A stretch of DNA of 25,933 nucleotides from Deltaproteobacteria bacterium (GTDB lineage Bacteria > Desulfobacterota > Syntrophia > Syntrophales > UBA5619). Position numbers and translations under genes: made by a program. Positions 16,410-24,696 of the stretch are shown here, in pieces. Numbering within the stretch: the first letter of the stretch is position 1; each line of letters starts with the position of its first letter. The DNA lies in contig JAPLJY010000322.1 in assembly GCA_026388345.1 (NCBI GenBank), positions 1 through 25,933 on the forward strand. The letters run 5' to 3'. A model generated the notes under the pieces. That model saw nothing but the letters and a program-made list of their open reading frames with translations. It did not search any database and was not told where the DNA came from.

Positions 16410-17300
16410 TCAAAGAGCGGTTTCCTTTTGGAGGAAAGGGTGATCTCCCGGATGGCCTGCATTGCCTGATGGAACCCGCCTGGATGATTTCAGGAAAATC
16501 CAGGAGACGGTGAACCCGCACATCCAGGAGTATTGGGTCTTGACCAAGGGACTCTCCTCAAATACCGCCCCCTTGAGGTAATCGAGGCTGACAAATGCGT
16601 TCAGGATGAAAGGGTTCAGCGTTTTGTTGAGGCCGGCAGTAAAGGTCGACCCGCTGTATCCGCCGCCGGCGTCGTACGGGGCGCGCAATGAGGTTGCAAA
16701 GGCCGGATCGACGGTATAATAGTAACGGTGATAGCCCCGGTCGGCAAACATGGGACCGGCCGAAAGTCCCACGTTCACCCCGGAGCCGGGGATCATATCG
16801 GTTTTTTCAAAATTCAGCCGCGGATGAAATACCCATCCTTCGTGACGGACCGAAGAAAAATCCGTAGAAAACGCAGCCCGGACCGGCAAGGTGAGCTTCA
16901 GTTTGTAACGGGCCTGCCGGTCTTCCAGCAGGGTGATGTTGAGAGACGGGCCCAATTCAAAGACCGGGTCCAGATCGGACATCCCCCGGCGATCCGGATT
17001 GTCGGAACTTTTCACGGGCACGCTGCCGTTGAGGCTGATATCCAGCAGAATACGGTCGGTTTCAAAGATGCGTCCCGAAATGCGCTCCCTTTCGACCCTC
17101 AGGACATCCCCCCGGTAGACGAAGTAGGGATAAGGGAGCAAATAGCGCCTGTTTTCATCGGAGCCGCGGTAATCGGGCATCTGCAGTGCGGCCAAGCCCA
17201 CGCCGAGTTCCCAGAGCGGCTTCTCCTCGCACAGGGCCCTCACCGGAGATAAAAAAATCAAGAGAACGAATAAAACGGCCCACGGGCGTCGAATCTGCAT
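16410..17300 (-). CDS. MipA/OmpV-family outer-membrane protein
   Basis: The 296-residue protein begins with a clear Sec signal peptide (basic MQIRRP, hydrophobic AVLFVLLIFL, cleavage near ALCEE). The mature part starts LWELGVGLAALQMPDYRGSD, the family hallmark, followed by alternating beta-strand segments (YPYFVYRGDVLRVE; LSAGPMFADRGYHRYYY). MipA/OmpV proteins are outer-membrane beta-barrels linked in E. coli to murein-synthesis scaffolding and in others to osmotic or stress responses. The usual barrel C-terminus (FTVSWIF) is followed here by about 28 extra charged/polar residues, possibly from loss of the original stop. ATG 17300 is followed directly by the signal peptide. Function beyond the family is unknown. 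Confidence 0.85.
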   Translation of the reverse strand: MQIRRPWAVLFVLLIFLSPVRALCEEKPLWELGVGLAALQMPDYRGSDENRRYLLPYPYFVYRGDVLRVERERISGRIFETDRILLDISLNGSVPVKSSDNPDRRGMSDLDPVFELGPSLNITLLEDRQARYKLKLTLPVRAAFSTDFSSVRHEGWVFHPRLNFEKTDMIPGSGVNVGLSAGPMFADRGYHRYYYTVDPAFATSLRAPYDAGGGYSGSTFTAGLNKTLNPFILNAFVSLDYLKGAVFEESPLVKTQYSWMCGFTVSWIFLKSSRRVPSGNAGHPGDHPFLQKETAL

Positions 17301-17400
17301 ATCTGCCTCCCCATAGATCCGGACAGACGGTGACGGCCGGGGTGAAAACGGCGGCGAACCGGCATTTGAAGATCAGGGATTCCCGGCCGCCGCCTGCCTT

Positions 17401-17429
17401 GCCTGCCGCGCATTATCCGCGCAGCAGGC
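17401..17429. repeat. Short G+C hairpin between lipoprotein and MipA genes
   Basis: GCCTGC-CGCG (17401-17410) pairs with CGCG (17418-17421) and, after two bases, GCAGGC (17424-17429). It follows the lipoprotein stop on the minus strand. No T-run follows, so it is listed only as a hairpin. Confidence 0.4.
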
Positions 17430-17456
17430 CCCTGGGGCAAAGCGAAACAGCCTTTC

Positions 17457-18068
17457 TTATCGATTCGGCTGAATCGTACCCAAATATTCGGCAACCATCC
17501 TTCCCAGATCAGCCGGCAGAGATTTGTCGCTGCTTCCCCACGTCCATGCGGCGGCCCAGGGATTGTTGTTCGTTGAAAGTTCCTTTTCCCGCACCACTGC
17601 CCCGGTCGATGCATCGATTAATTTCATTTGCAGACTCATGTCCGAGCTGCCGGCGAATACGCCTCCCCACATGCGGGCGGCGGTGCTGACAATCCTCAGA
17701 TTGGTCACCCTGGCCTTGACCAGCAGAGCGCCTGCATACTTTGCGCCGGTTGCTTCCCTTTCGGCGGAAGCAAAGCTCTTCTTGGCGATGGTGGCCTCGA
17801 GGGCGCTCTTTTCACACTCGGCAACGGCGCCGGGGTAGTCCGCCTCGATCTTCGGATCAAATTCAAACTTTTGAAAAACGATCCTGTCATACTTCTTTCC
17901 CAACGGGGCCTCTTTGGATGCCGCCGTGGAAGCTGCCGCAGGTGTATCCGCCGGGGCAGCCGTATCGGATTTGACGGCCTTGCCTCCCCCGCAGGCTGAA
18001 AAAACAAACAACAGACAAAGGGTTAAAACCGGCAACATCGTTGTCTTGAATGCGGATCTTGATCTCAT
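17457..18068 (-). CDS. DUF4410-like lipoprotein
   Basis: The 203-residue protein has a lipoprotein signal (MRSRSAFKTTMLPVLTL... FVFSAC, lipidated C26) and then an Ala/Thr/Ser/Pro linker. The folded domain starts at YDRIVFQKFEFDP and includes ALLVKARVTNLRIVS and MQLIDASTGAVV-like (MKLIDASTGAVVREKE) segments. This matches the DUF4410 pattern of secreted or outer-membrane-anchored proteins whose function is not known. ATG 18068 was chosen because GAGGAG precedes it and the lipobox then falls at a normal distance; the longer frame to 18131 has no such support. A promoter lies 95 bases upstream. It is followed by the MipA gene in the same direction, so both envelope proteins may be coexpressed. 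Confidence 0.75.
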   Translation of the reverse strand: MRSRSAFKTTMLPVLTLCLLFVFSACGGGKAVKSDTAAPADTPAAASTAASKEAPLGKKYDRIVFQKFEFDPKIEADYPGAVAECEKSALEATIAKKSFASAEREATGAKYAGALLVKARVTNLRIVSTAARMWGGVFAGSSDMSLQMKLIDASTGAVVREKELSTNNNPWAAAWTWGSSDKSLPADLGRMVAEYLGTIQPNR

Positions 18069-18162
18069 CTTGGTGTTCTCCTCTCTTTTGCCCGGATCTG
18101 CGGACTTCCCGCAACCGGTCCTTGGTTTCATTTCTGTTTGAAGATTCCCCTGGGTCTGGTGA

Positions 18163-18192
18163 AATATAGGGGGAACATCCCCTGCGTGTCAA
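18163..18192 (-). promoter_or_regulatory. Promoter and candidate operator of the lipoprotein gene
   Basis: On the minus strand TTGACA (18192-18187) precedes TATATT (18168-18163) with an 18-base spacer. The spacer holds a perfect inverted repeat, GGGGA-ACA-TCCCC on the plus strand (18170-18182), which could be a repressor site between the two boxes. The -35 context TTGACACGCAGG is identical to the promoter at 21704-21732. Confidence 0.65.
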
Positions 18193-18238
18193 CGAAATTT
18201 TAATACGACACGCGATCCGCGATAGACAGGGCAGGATT

Positions 18239-18302
18239 CGACCCCAAAGTGTTGGCGCGCCATGGATTGCTCAGGATTGACCCTGGGGCGTCTTTGGGGT
18301 CG
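18239..18302. repeat. Inverted repeat bracketing the stop of the MFS gene
   Basis: CGACCCCAAAG (18239-18249) and CTTTGGGGTCG (18292-18302) are perfect 11-base inverted repeats with a 42-base loop that contains the MFS stop codon (18271-18273). There is no T-tract. It may be a transcript 3'-end structure. Confidence 0.5.
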
Positions 18303-19467
18303 TGATCAAAAATGCCAGTACGGAACCGACCGTCGCGGCGGCGATGATCAGATAGAGCGTCAGCAGGTTCTCGCCGGCCAGGACGAAGGTCGCCAGCAGC
18401 GGACCTACGCCCATTCCGGCGAATCGCGCCGAATTGAGGAAGCCGATCCCCGTTCCGCCCAATTTCGAGCCGAAGCTGGCCATGACCAGCGGGAGGACGG
18501 CGGCCACCACCCCGGTCTGGAGCATCCGGATCACCGTAAAGCTGATGACTTCCCAGGAAAAGTACAGCAGGACCTGAAAGAACGAGGCGGCCAGACACGC
18601 CGCGACGATCACCCCGGTCAGCTTCGCCTTGGGGGTCAGACGGCTGATGACGTAGCTGCCGATGATCGCCGTCGCAGTATAGCCCATCATGATGAACCCG
18701 GCCGCCTTCAGCGCGTTTTCCCCCGCCAGGTCGAATCCTCCCAGCACATGGGGGAGAATGCTTGGCAGAAAGATCAGGTGGATCGTCGCGATGAAGCTCA
18801 GAACCCATCCCCAGATCACATCCCGGCTGAAGGAGATCTTCCGGTCATGATCCGCCTCCTTCTTGTGAATCTCGGCCACGTAGATATGGCACAGCAGCAG
18901 GAAGACGCTGATCATCACGACGGAGATAATGAAGGGTGAGAAGTATCCCAGATGCGCGACGAGATAGGCCCCGACGGGCGGTCCCAGCAGTCCTCCGGCA
19001 GTCATCGAATTCTGATACAGGCTCAGGTTGCTGGCCAGGCGGTCTTTGGACGATAATTGTGTAACCATGAAAAGACCCGCCGTGGAGGCGCCGCCGAGCC
19101 CCCCCTGGATCAGGCGCAGAACCAGCAGTATCGGCAGGCTATCGGTAAAACCCATGAATAAAAAAATGACCCCGTTGGCTAAAAAGGCCAATTCAAATAA
19201 GCCTTTGGGGTTGAACTTCGCGGTCAGGCTTCCCCAGATGGGAGCCGTCGCCGCAGCGACAAAGGAGTTCAGGCCCATAATCATGCCGATCCAGATCATC
19301 GTATCGTGTGTGCCGTAGTTGCTGATCTTGATGATATAGAAGGGCATGAACGACATCACGACGTTGAAGCTGAACGCCAATCCAAACTGGGACATCAGGA
19401 TGAAAAAGACACCCTTGTCTCTGTCCGGGGTCGGCAGGATATTTTTCAAAAATGAATTTCTTTTCAT
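18271..19467 (-). CDS. MFS transporter, MDR-like
   Basis: The 398-residue protein has the length and roughly twelve hydrophobic helices of the major facilitator superfamily. Signatures include the loop 2-3 region APIWGSLTAKFNPKGLFELA (the motif A position), RLIQGGLGGASTAG in helix 4 and the GGLLGPPVGAYLV motif C of drug/proton antiporters in helix 5. Substrate is unknown; motif C argues for efflux rather than uptake. The start ATG 19467 has no clear ribosome binding site. The QueG-like gene is 95 bases upstream on the same strand, and this gap carries the TTAACAGCCTGTTA palindrome. Confidence 0.88.
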   Translation of the reverse strand: MKRNSFLKNILPTPDRDKGVFFILMSQFGLAFSFNVVMSFMPFYIIKISNYGTHDTMIWIGMIMGLNSFVAAATAPIWGSLTAKFNPKGLFELAFLANGVIFLFMGFTDSLPILLVLRLIQGGLGGASTAGLFMVTQLSSKDRLASNLSLYQNSMTAGGLLGPPVGAYLVAHLGYFSPFIISVVMISVFLLLCHIYVAEIHKKEADHDRKISFSRDVIWGWVLSFIATIHLIFLPSILPHVLGGFDLAGENALKAAGFIMMGYTATAIIGSYVISRLTPKAKLTGVIVAACLAASFFQVLLYFSWEVISFTVIRMLQTGVVAAVLPLVMASFGSKLGGTGIGFLNSARFAGMGVGPLLATFVLAGENLLTLYLIIAAATVGSVLAFLITTPKTPQGQS

Positions 19468-19562
19468 AGCGTTCTTATCAGAATAAGGTCATTAACAGCC
19501 TGTTAGACCCGTCCCGACACCCAATCGCAGATGCGGGACCATGGGAGCAATGACCTCTTCCG

Positions 19563-20447
19563 TCACCCATCTCTCCCGGGGACGGGGATCTTCGCCTCGC
19601 AGGGAACGCCGGTCTGGCAGAGACCGCAGGCGGAGGCATCAAAACCAAACCGGGACTGAACGGATTTGATCGCCACGTCGTGCATGTAGGTGAAACATTT
19701 CTCCTTGTCATGGCCACCCTCGCGGGTGATGGCGCCCGCCGGGCACCGCTTGATGCATTTACCGCAACTGCCGTTGAAATAAAAGAGGCAGTAAGCGTGG
19801 TGATCGTCGTAGGGCCTCTCCGTCGGGGGAATGGCGATCCGGGCCACCACGGATCCGCAGCGCATCGCCTTGCCCCGCGGCGTGATCAGTCCGTCGCAGA
19901 GCCCGAAGGTTCCCAGACCGGATGCATACGCCGCATGTCTCTCCGACCAGGAGGAGGCCTTTCCGTAGCGGGCGGACTTTTCCGTCCGCCAGAGGGGCGA
20001 TCTCATGGGCGCCACCGCTTCGCGTCCGGCCTCCCGGAGAACCCCCACCACGTGATCGCGCAGCTTCATGTTGAACACTTCCCCGAAATTGCGGGATCTG
20101 GCCCATCTCTCCGCGGGCAGGGCCTTTTCCCGGCCGTTGTCGCGCCGGGTCCTCTCGGTTTGCGGCAGGATCCAACTGATCACGGTCAGTTCGCCGGGCG
20201 CGGCCTTCACATCGGGAAACGCCGCGCCGAAGATCTCCGGCGGGGTCAGATGGAACGGGCCGATATCGTCTTTGAACCCCTGATATAGCGGGTCGTCGCC
20301 GCGGGAAAAGCCGACGAGCGGTACCTTCCAGGCCGGTTCAAGGACGCCGTCCGGATAAAGGCTGTTCTCCCCCGACGCCGTGTACCGGACGATGCAATCC
20401 CGAATCCACGCCGCTACTTCGTGCACTGCGTTTGGCATTTCTGTCAT
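19563..20447 (-). CDS. Double [4Fe-4S] protein related to epoxyqueuosine reductase (QueG-like)
   Basis: This 294-residue protein resembles the COG1600 group. It has a central WSERHAAYASGLGTFGLCDG block (residues 167-186), comparable to the AGLGW(I/T)GK region of QueG. A ferredoxin-like module follows, with C228-x2-C231-x3-C235-P and C274-x2-C277-x5-C283-E, plus C220 and C251. QueG reduces epoxyqueuosine in tRNA with cobalamin, but it is longer (about 350-380 residues) and has a different substrate loop, so this is probably a paralogue of unknown substrate. ATG 20447 is preceded by a strong AAGGAGG. It lies between two MFS genes on the same strand, 62 bases after the upstream one, suggesting cotranscription. 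Confidence 0.75.
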   Translation of the reverse strand: MTEMPNAVHEVAAWIRDCIVRYTASGENSLYPDGVLEPAWKVPLVGFSRGDDPLYQGFKDDIGPFHLTPPEIFGAAFPDVKAAPGELTVISWILPQTERTRRDNGREKALPAERWARSRNFGEVFNMKLRDHVVGVLREAGREAVAPMRSPLWRTEKSARYGKASSWSERHAAYASGLGTFGLCDGLITPRGKAMRCGSVVARIAIPPTERPYDDHHAYCLFYFNGSCGKCIKRCPAGAITREGGHDKEKCFTYMHDVAIKSVQSRFGFDASACGLCQTGVPCEAKIPVPGRDG

Positions 20448-20509
20448 GATGCGCCTCCTTGATTTTTTTCAAACCGTTACCCTATTTGACGCTCTCGTCA
20501 TTCCACGTC

Positions 20510-21742
20510 CTATGGCCCTGTACGCTTGCGGCGGGCGGCGCCGGGCGCGGCGATGACCCCTCCCGAGGCCAGGATCAGCGCATTGATCCAGAAGACGGGT
20601 GAAACCCCGAATGCAGCGCCGACCATTCCGAACACCAGCGGACCGATCATACGCGCCACATGATTTGCGGTGATGCGCAACCCCAGCAGCTCGCCGGAGC
20701 GACCTTCCGCTGAACCGCTGAACGTCATCATCATGGTGATCGGCTGACCGCAACCCATCCCGAGTCCGAAGGCGAACGAAGCCAGCCCAAGTGCCACAAC
20801 ACTTTGAAAAAACGGCACGACCATCAGGCTTGCCGCCCCGAGGAAAAAAGAGAAGGCGAGCAGCTTTTCTTCACCCAACCTGCCGATCAGACGCGGCAGG
20901 ATCATCCTCACGATAAACGCCGCAGCGGCGAAAATCGCCAGCACGACGCCGATTGCGGACGCCGACAACCCAATGCCGTGTCCGTAAACCGGCAGGTAGA
21001 ACTGAAACAGGGCAATACCGGTCATCACCAGGCTGCTGGTCGCGAGCACCCGCCACAACCCGGAGTCCATGAGCAGTTTCCGGACGCTTCCGGAAGGTGG
21101 AACATCGCGCGAGCCGTCGGGCAGAACGCCGCCCCAGATCGCAAGCAACACGACCGGTGCAAATGACAGCAGAGCGAAACAAAGACAGGCAACGGCAGGT
21201 CCTGCCAAATCGACCGAGAATCCGGCGAGCAGCGGACCAACAAAGTTGGCGGCCGATGCCATAAGACTGAAATTGCTGAAATTTCCGGACAACTCCCCGC
21301 GCGAACTTAAGAGCCCCACCAGGTTCTGCAGGGAGACGCCGCAGAAAGCGAGCAACAGGCCGTTCGTGACCGCGGCGATATAGAGAGCGGGCAACCCGGA
21401 CATAAAATAGGGTGCCAGCATGCCCAAGGCCCCCCCGGCTGCGCCGAACATCAGAGGCCAACGGGAACCGAAACGATCGGAGAGTCTGCCGACCTGCCAT
21501 GACAACAGCGTCGGCAGCACCGAAGACATCGCAGCGAGGACGCCGACGACAAAAGGATCCGCCCCAAGCTTCAGCGCATAAAGTGAGATCAAAACGCGGC
21601 CGCCCTGCACGGTCGTGAAGTTCAACAGCGCCAGGGCAAAGGTAAGACGGATCGATATCGGATTCAAGGGTCTCGGGAACTTTCTCTTTATGTCGATGGG
21701 TGGAGTGTAAGGGGATGGCGCCTGCGTGTCAACATAAATCAC
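20510..21742 (-). CDS. MFS transporter, start uncertain
   Basis: A twelve-helix major facilitator protein with motif A-like VGRLSDRFGSRWPLMFG in the loop 2-3 region, NGLLLAFCGVSLQNLVG in helix 4, and MGCGQPITMMMTFSG in the second half. Substrate unknown. The longest frame starts at GTG 21742 (410 residues). A good promoter (21732-21704) lies inside that N-terminal extension, and the first 25 residues are polar and unlike the family. TTG 21667 (385 residues, starting just before the first helix) is therefore a likely true start. No ATG occurs before helix 2. TetR is divergent on the other side, so TetR may regulate this transporter as well as the downstream operon. Confidence 0.82.
   Translation of the reverse strand: MIYVDTQAPSPYTPPIDIKRKFPRPLNPISIRLTFALALLNFTTVQGGRVLISLYALKLGADPFVVGVLAAMSSVLPTLLSWQVGRLSDRFGSRWPLMFGAAGGALGMLAPYFMSGLPALYIAAVTNGLLLAFCGVSLQNLVGLLSSRGELSGNFSNFSLMASAANFVGPLLAGFSVDLAGPAVACLCFALLSFAPVVLLAIWGGVLPDGSRDVPPSGSVRKLLMDSGLWRVLATSSLVMTGIALFQFYLPVYGHGIGLSASAIGVVLAIFAAAAFIVRMILPRLIGRLGEEKLLAFSFFLGAASLMVVPFFQSVVALGLASFAFGLGMGCGQPITMMMTFSGSAEGRSGELLGLRITANHVARMIGPLVFGMVGAAFGVSPVFWINALILASGGVIAAPGAARRKRTGP
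21704..21732 (-). promoter_or_regulatory. Promoter of the second MFS gene
   Basis: Minus-strand TTGACA (21732-21727), a 17-base spacer and TACACT (21709-21704). Because it sits within the longest reading frame, it argues for a start downstream of about 21697. Confidence 0.6.
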
Positions 21743-21800
21743 CGTTCACCGTGGTCGCTGCCGAGAAGAACCACCCGGAACGACAGGGTTCAATATTTTC

Positions 21801-21829
21801 TTGACAATCCCTTTTTTCCCGATTAATAT
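21801..21829 (+). promoter_or_regulatory. Promoter of the TetR gene
   Basis: TTGACA (21801-21806), a 17-base spacer and TAATAT (21824-21829), about 40 bases before the TetR start codon. A weak TCAA-ATGA-TTGA inverted repeat (about 21837-21848) sits at the expected transcription start and could be the autoregulatory operator. Confidence 0.65.
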
Positions 21830-21869
21830 TTGTCCATCAAATGATTGAATCACAGGCTGGAAGACGCCC

Positions 21870-22502
21870 ATGAGCACCCCCCTCGAAAAGGCCCGCAAGG
21901 ACCCCGAATCGATGAAGGCCCGCATCCTAAGCGTCGCCCGCCGGATCTTCGGCGAGTACGGCTTCCACGGCACGACGACCCGGATGATCGCCCAGGAGGT
22001 GGGAATCGACATCTCCACGCTCCACTATCACTGGGGTGGGAAAAAAGACCTCTATGAGTCCGTCGTCGTCGACATCAACAAGGACCTGGGGCAGGAGCTC
22101 ATCGAGGCGGAGAAGGCGATCCACGGTCTCCCGCTTGCCGAACGGCTGGCCATCTCCATCGACATGATGACCGACTACCTCTTCGCAAATCCCGACATCT
22201 CCAACATGATCCTGTTCCGCTACTTCGGCAAGACCCGCTACGAGGGGAACCTCGACTTCAGCGTTCCCGAGTTCACCGCCGACATCGCCCGCTCCATGGG
22301 CCTCGCCCGGGACAAAAAGAACGTCCCGCCCGAGACCATGATGAAGGTGCTCGGGGTGATGAACTCCATCCATGCCTTTATTTCGGGTGAAAACTTTTTT
22401 TGTCCCATGGTGAAGGTGGACCGGGAGCGGTACATCGCCCTGGTAAAAGAGACCCTCAAGTTCATCCACATCCCCGCCTTCACGCAGAACGAAGCGAAAT
22501 AA
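21870..22502 (+). CDS. TetR/AcrR-family transcriptional regulator
   Basis: The 210-residue protein has the TetR N-terminal helix-turn-helix: ILSVARRIFGEYGFHGTTTRMI and AQEVGIDISTLHYHWGGKKDLY (about residues 19-63). The ligand-binding C-terminal part is variable. Such regulators next to acyl-CoA metabolism genes usually sense CoA esters or fatty acids, and the downstream hydratase-dehydrogenase fits that; the ligand is inferred only. ATG 21870 has a modest GGAAG upstream. It is separated by 55 bases from the next gene in the same direction, and divergent from an MFS transporter. Confidence 0.9.
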   Translation: MSTPLEKARKDPESMKARILSVARRIFGEYGFHGTTTRMIAQEVGIDISTLHYHWGGKKDLYESVVVDINKDLGQELIEAEKAIHGLPLAERLAISIDMMTDYLFANPDISNMILFRYFGKTRYEGNLDFSVPEFTADIARSMGLARDKKNVPPETMMKVLGVMNSIHAFISGENFFCPMVKVDRERYIALVKETLKFIHIPAFTQNEAK

Positions 22503-22557
22503 GGTCGGCGACCGTCCGGCCGGCCGTTTTCATAATCCGTATTTAAGGAGGGAAGCA

Positions 22558-24693
22558 ATGGCACTCAACATGGATGCTGTCGGCAAAAAGCTCGGCCTCA
22601 TGAAGAAGGACTACACCTGGAAGGACGTGGTCCTCTATGCGCTCGGCGTCGGGGCCGGGGTCGGGGAGTTGGACTACACCTACGAGAAGAACCTCAAGGT
22701 GATCCCCACCTTCTCCATCGCGGCGGTCTTCGACTTCCTGGGCCAGATCGCCTCCGCCTCCAACATGAACCTGGCGGGAATCCTTCACGGAGAGCAGGAG
22801 CTGATCTTCCACAGGCCCATCCCCACCTCGGGGACGCTGACCACGGAGGGGAAGATCACCCATTACTACGACAAGGGGCCCAAAGGGGCGCTCGTCGTCT
22901 CCGAAAGCGACACCGTCGACGCTTCGGGCGCCAAGCTCTTCACGAGCATCGTCACCGTATTCGCCCGCCTGGACGGCGGCTTCGGCGGCGAGAACGCCCC
23001 TTCGAACATCGTGGAGTTTCCGAAGCGCGAGCCCGACTTCTCCGTGGACGCCGCCCCGTCGCCGGACCAGCCGTTGATCTACCGGCTCTCCGGAGACGTC
23101 TTCCAGCTCCATGTCGATCCGGAGTTTGCAAAAATGGTCGGCTTCGAAAAGCCGATCATGCACGGCCTCTGCACCCTGGGCTTTGCCTGCCGGGCGCTGA
23201 TGGCGAGCCTCACGCCCGGAAAGCCGGAACTGGTGCGGCGCCTCGCCTGCCGCTTTTCCAAAACCCTCTACCCCGGCGATCCGATCCGGACCCTGATCTG
23301 GAAAACCGCGGAGGGCAAGGCCGTCTGGCGGACGATCAACACCCGGACCAATGATACGGTCATCGACAACGGGGTCTTCGAATACGGCGAGATCCCGAAG
23401 GACGAGATCCGGTTCGACGGAAGGGTGGCCGTGATCACCGGCGCGGGCGGCGGCTTGGGCCGTGTCTACGCGCTGGAACTCGCCAAGCGCGGCGCAAAGA
23501 TCGTCGTAAACGACCTGGGAGGCGCAAGGGACGGCGCCGGCGAAGGTTCGGCAACGCCGGCACAGAAGGTCGTGGAGGAGATCCGGGCCGCGGGCGGCGA
23601 GGCGGTCGCGAACTACGACAACGTCGCCACCCCCGAGGGGGGAGAGAAGATCGTGAAGTCCGCCCTCGACGCCTTCGGAACGGTCGATATCCTGATCAAC
23701 AACGCGGGGATCCTCCGGGACAAGAGCATCCTCAAGATGGAGCCGGAAACCTGGAAGGCGGTCCTCGACGTCCACCTCCAGGGGGCCTACCACGTGACGA
23801 AACCGGCCTTCGCCGTCATGAAGGAGAAGGGCTACGGCCGGATCATCATGACCACCTCCGCCGCCGGCCTCTACGGGAACTTCGGCCAGACCAACTACAG
23901 CGCAGCGAAGATGGCCCTTGTCGGCTTCATGAACACGCTCAAGCTCGAAGGGGCCAAGTATGACATCAAGGTGAACACGGTCGCCCCGGTCGCCGCCTCG
24001 CGTCTGATGGCCGACGTGATCCCGCCGGATATTCTCGAGAAGATGAAACCGGAGTTCGTGGCGCCGCTGGTCCTCTTCCTCTCGTCGGAGAAGTGCCCGG
24101 TGACCGGCCGGATCTACAACGCCGGGGTCGGTTTCTACAACCGCGCCGCCGTCATGACGAGCCCCGGAACGGTGATCGGCGACGGGAAGAAGGTCCCCAC
24201 GGTCGAAGAGGTGGGGGCGGCCTGGGAGAAGATTCGGAGTCTTGAAGGCGCCAAGGAGCTTGGGCAGTTGAACGATCTTATGGGCGACATGCTGACCGCC
24301 TTCGACCGGAAGCCCGAAAAGACCGCGCCAGCCGCCCCGGCTGCGCCGGCCGAAGCAGCGGCCACTCCCGGACTGACCTCCGTGAAGACCGTCTTCGAGA
24401 AGATGCCGGCGGCCTTCCGGGCGGAGAAGGCCGCCGGCGTGAATGTCGTCTTCCAGTATGCCATCTCCGGGGAGGGAGGCGGGGAGTGGTTCGCCGAGAA
24501 CAAGGAGGGCGTCTGCCGGGTGGAGGCGGGGAAACACTTAAGCCCCACCTGCACGCTCGCGATCGCCTCCGCCGATTTCCTCGACCTGATGAACGGGAAG
24601 CTCCCGGCGATGCAGGCCTACACCTCGGGAAAGCTCAAGATCGGAGGCGACATCATGAAATCCCAGTTGATCGGCAAGCTCTTCAAAATGTGA
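22558..24693 (+). CDS. Multifunctional enoyl-CoA hydratase 2 / 3-hydroxyacyl-CoA dehydrogenase / SCP2 protein
   Basis: The 711-residue enzyme has three domains. Residues 1-285 are a double-hotdog MaoC-type hydratase 2 with YRLSGDVFQLHVDPEFA (likely catalytic D180 and H185) and KPIMHGLCTLGFACRA. Residues 287-545 are a short-chain dehydrogenase with TGAGGGLG (294-301), NNAG (381-384), S434, Y447 and K451. After an Ala/Pro linker (590-605), residues 608-711 form an SCP2 sterol-carrier domain. Animal peroxisomal MFE-2 has the order dehydrogenase-hydratase-SCP2; here the first two are swapped. The likely reactions are hydration of enoyl-CoA to (3R)-hydroxyacyl-CoA and its NAD-dependent oxidation. 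AAGGAGGG (22545-22552) precedes ATG 22558. The asparagine of the usual GDxNPLH motif is phenylalanine. Confidence 0.92.
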   Translation: MALNMDAVGKKLGLMKKDYTWKDVVLYALGVGAGVGELDYTYEKNLKVIPTFSIAAVFDFLGQIASASNMNLAGILHGEQELIFHRPIPTSGTLTTEGKITHYYDKGPKGALVVSESDTVDASGAKLFTSIVTVFARLDGGFGGENAPSNIVEFPKREPDFSVDAAPSPDQPLIYRLSGDVFQLHVDPEFAKMVGFEKPIMHGLCTLGFACRALMASLTPGKPELVRRLACRFSKTLYPGDPIRTLIWKTAEGKAVWRTINTRTNDTVIDNGVFEYGEIPKDEIRFDGRVAVITGAGGGLGRVYALELAKRGAKIVVNDLGGARDGAGEGSATPAQKVVEEIRAAGGEAVANYDNVATPEGGEKIVKSALDAFGTVDILINNAGILRDKSILKMEPETWKAVLDVHLQGAYHVTKPAFAVMKEKGYGRIIMTTSAAGLYGNFGQTNYSAAKMALVGFMNTLKLEGAKYDIKVNTVAPVAASRLMADVIPPDILEKMKPEFVAPLVLFLSSEKCPVTGRIYNAGVGFYNRAAVMTSPGTVIGDGKKVPTVEEVGAAWEKIRSLEGAKELGQLNDLMGDMLTAFDRKPEKTAPAAPAAPAEAAATPGLTSVKTVFEKMPAAFRAEKAAGVNVVFQYAISGEGGGEWFAENKEGVCRVEAGKHLSPTCTLAIASADFLDLMNGKLPAMQAYTSGKLKIGGDIMKSQLIGKLFKM

Positions 24694-24696
24694 GGA

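Noticed and set aside
22543..24537. 664-residue open frame on the - strand
   Set aside because: It is antisense to the multifunctional enzyme, and the product has no recognisable domain and biased composition.
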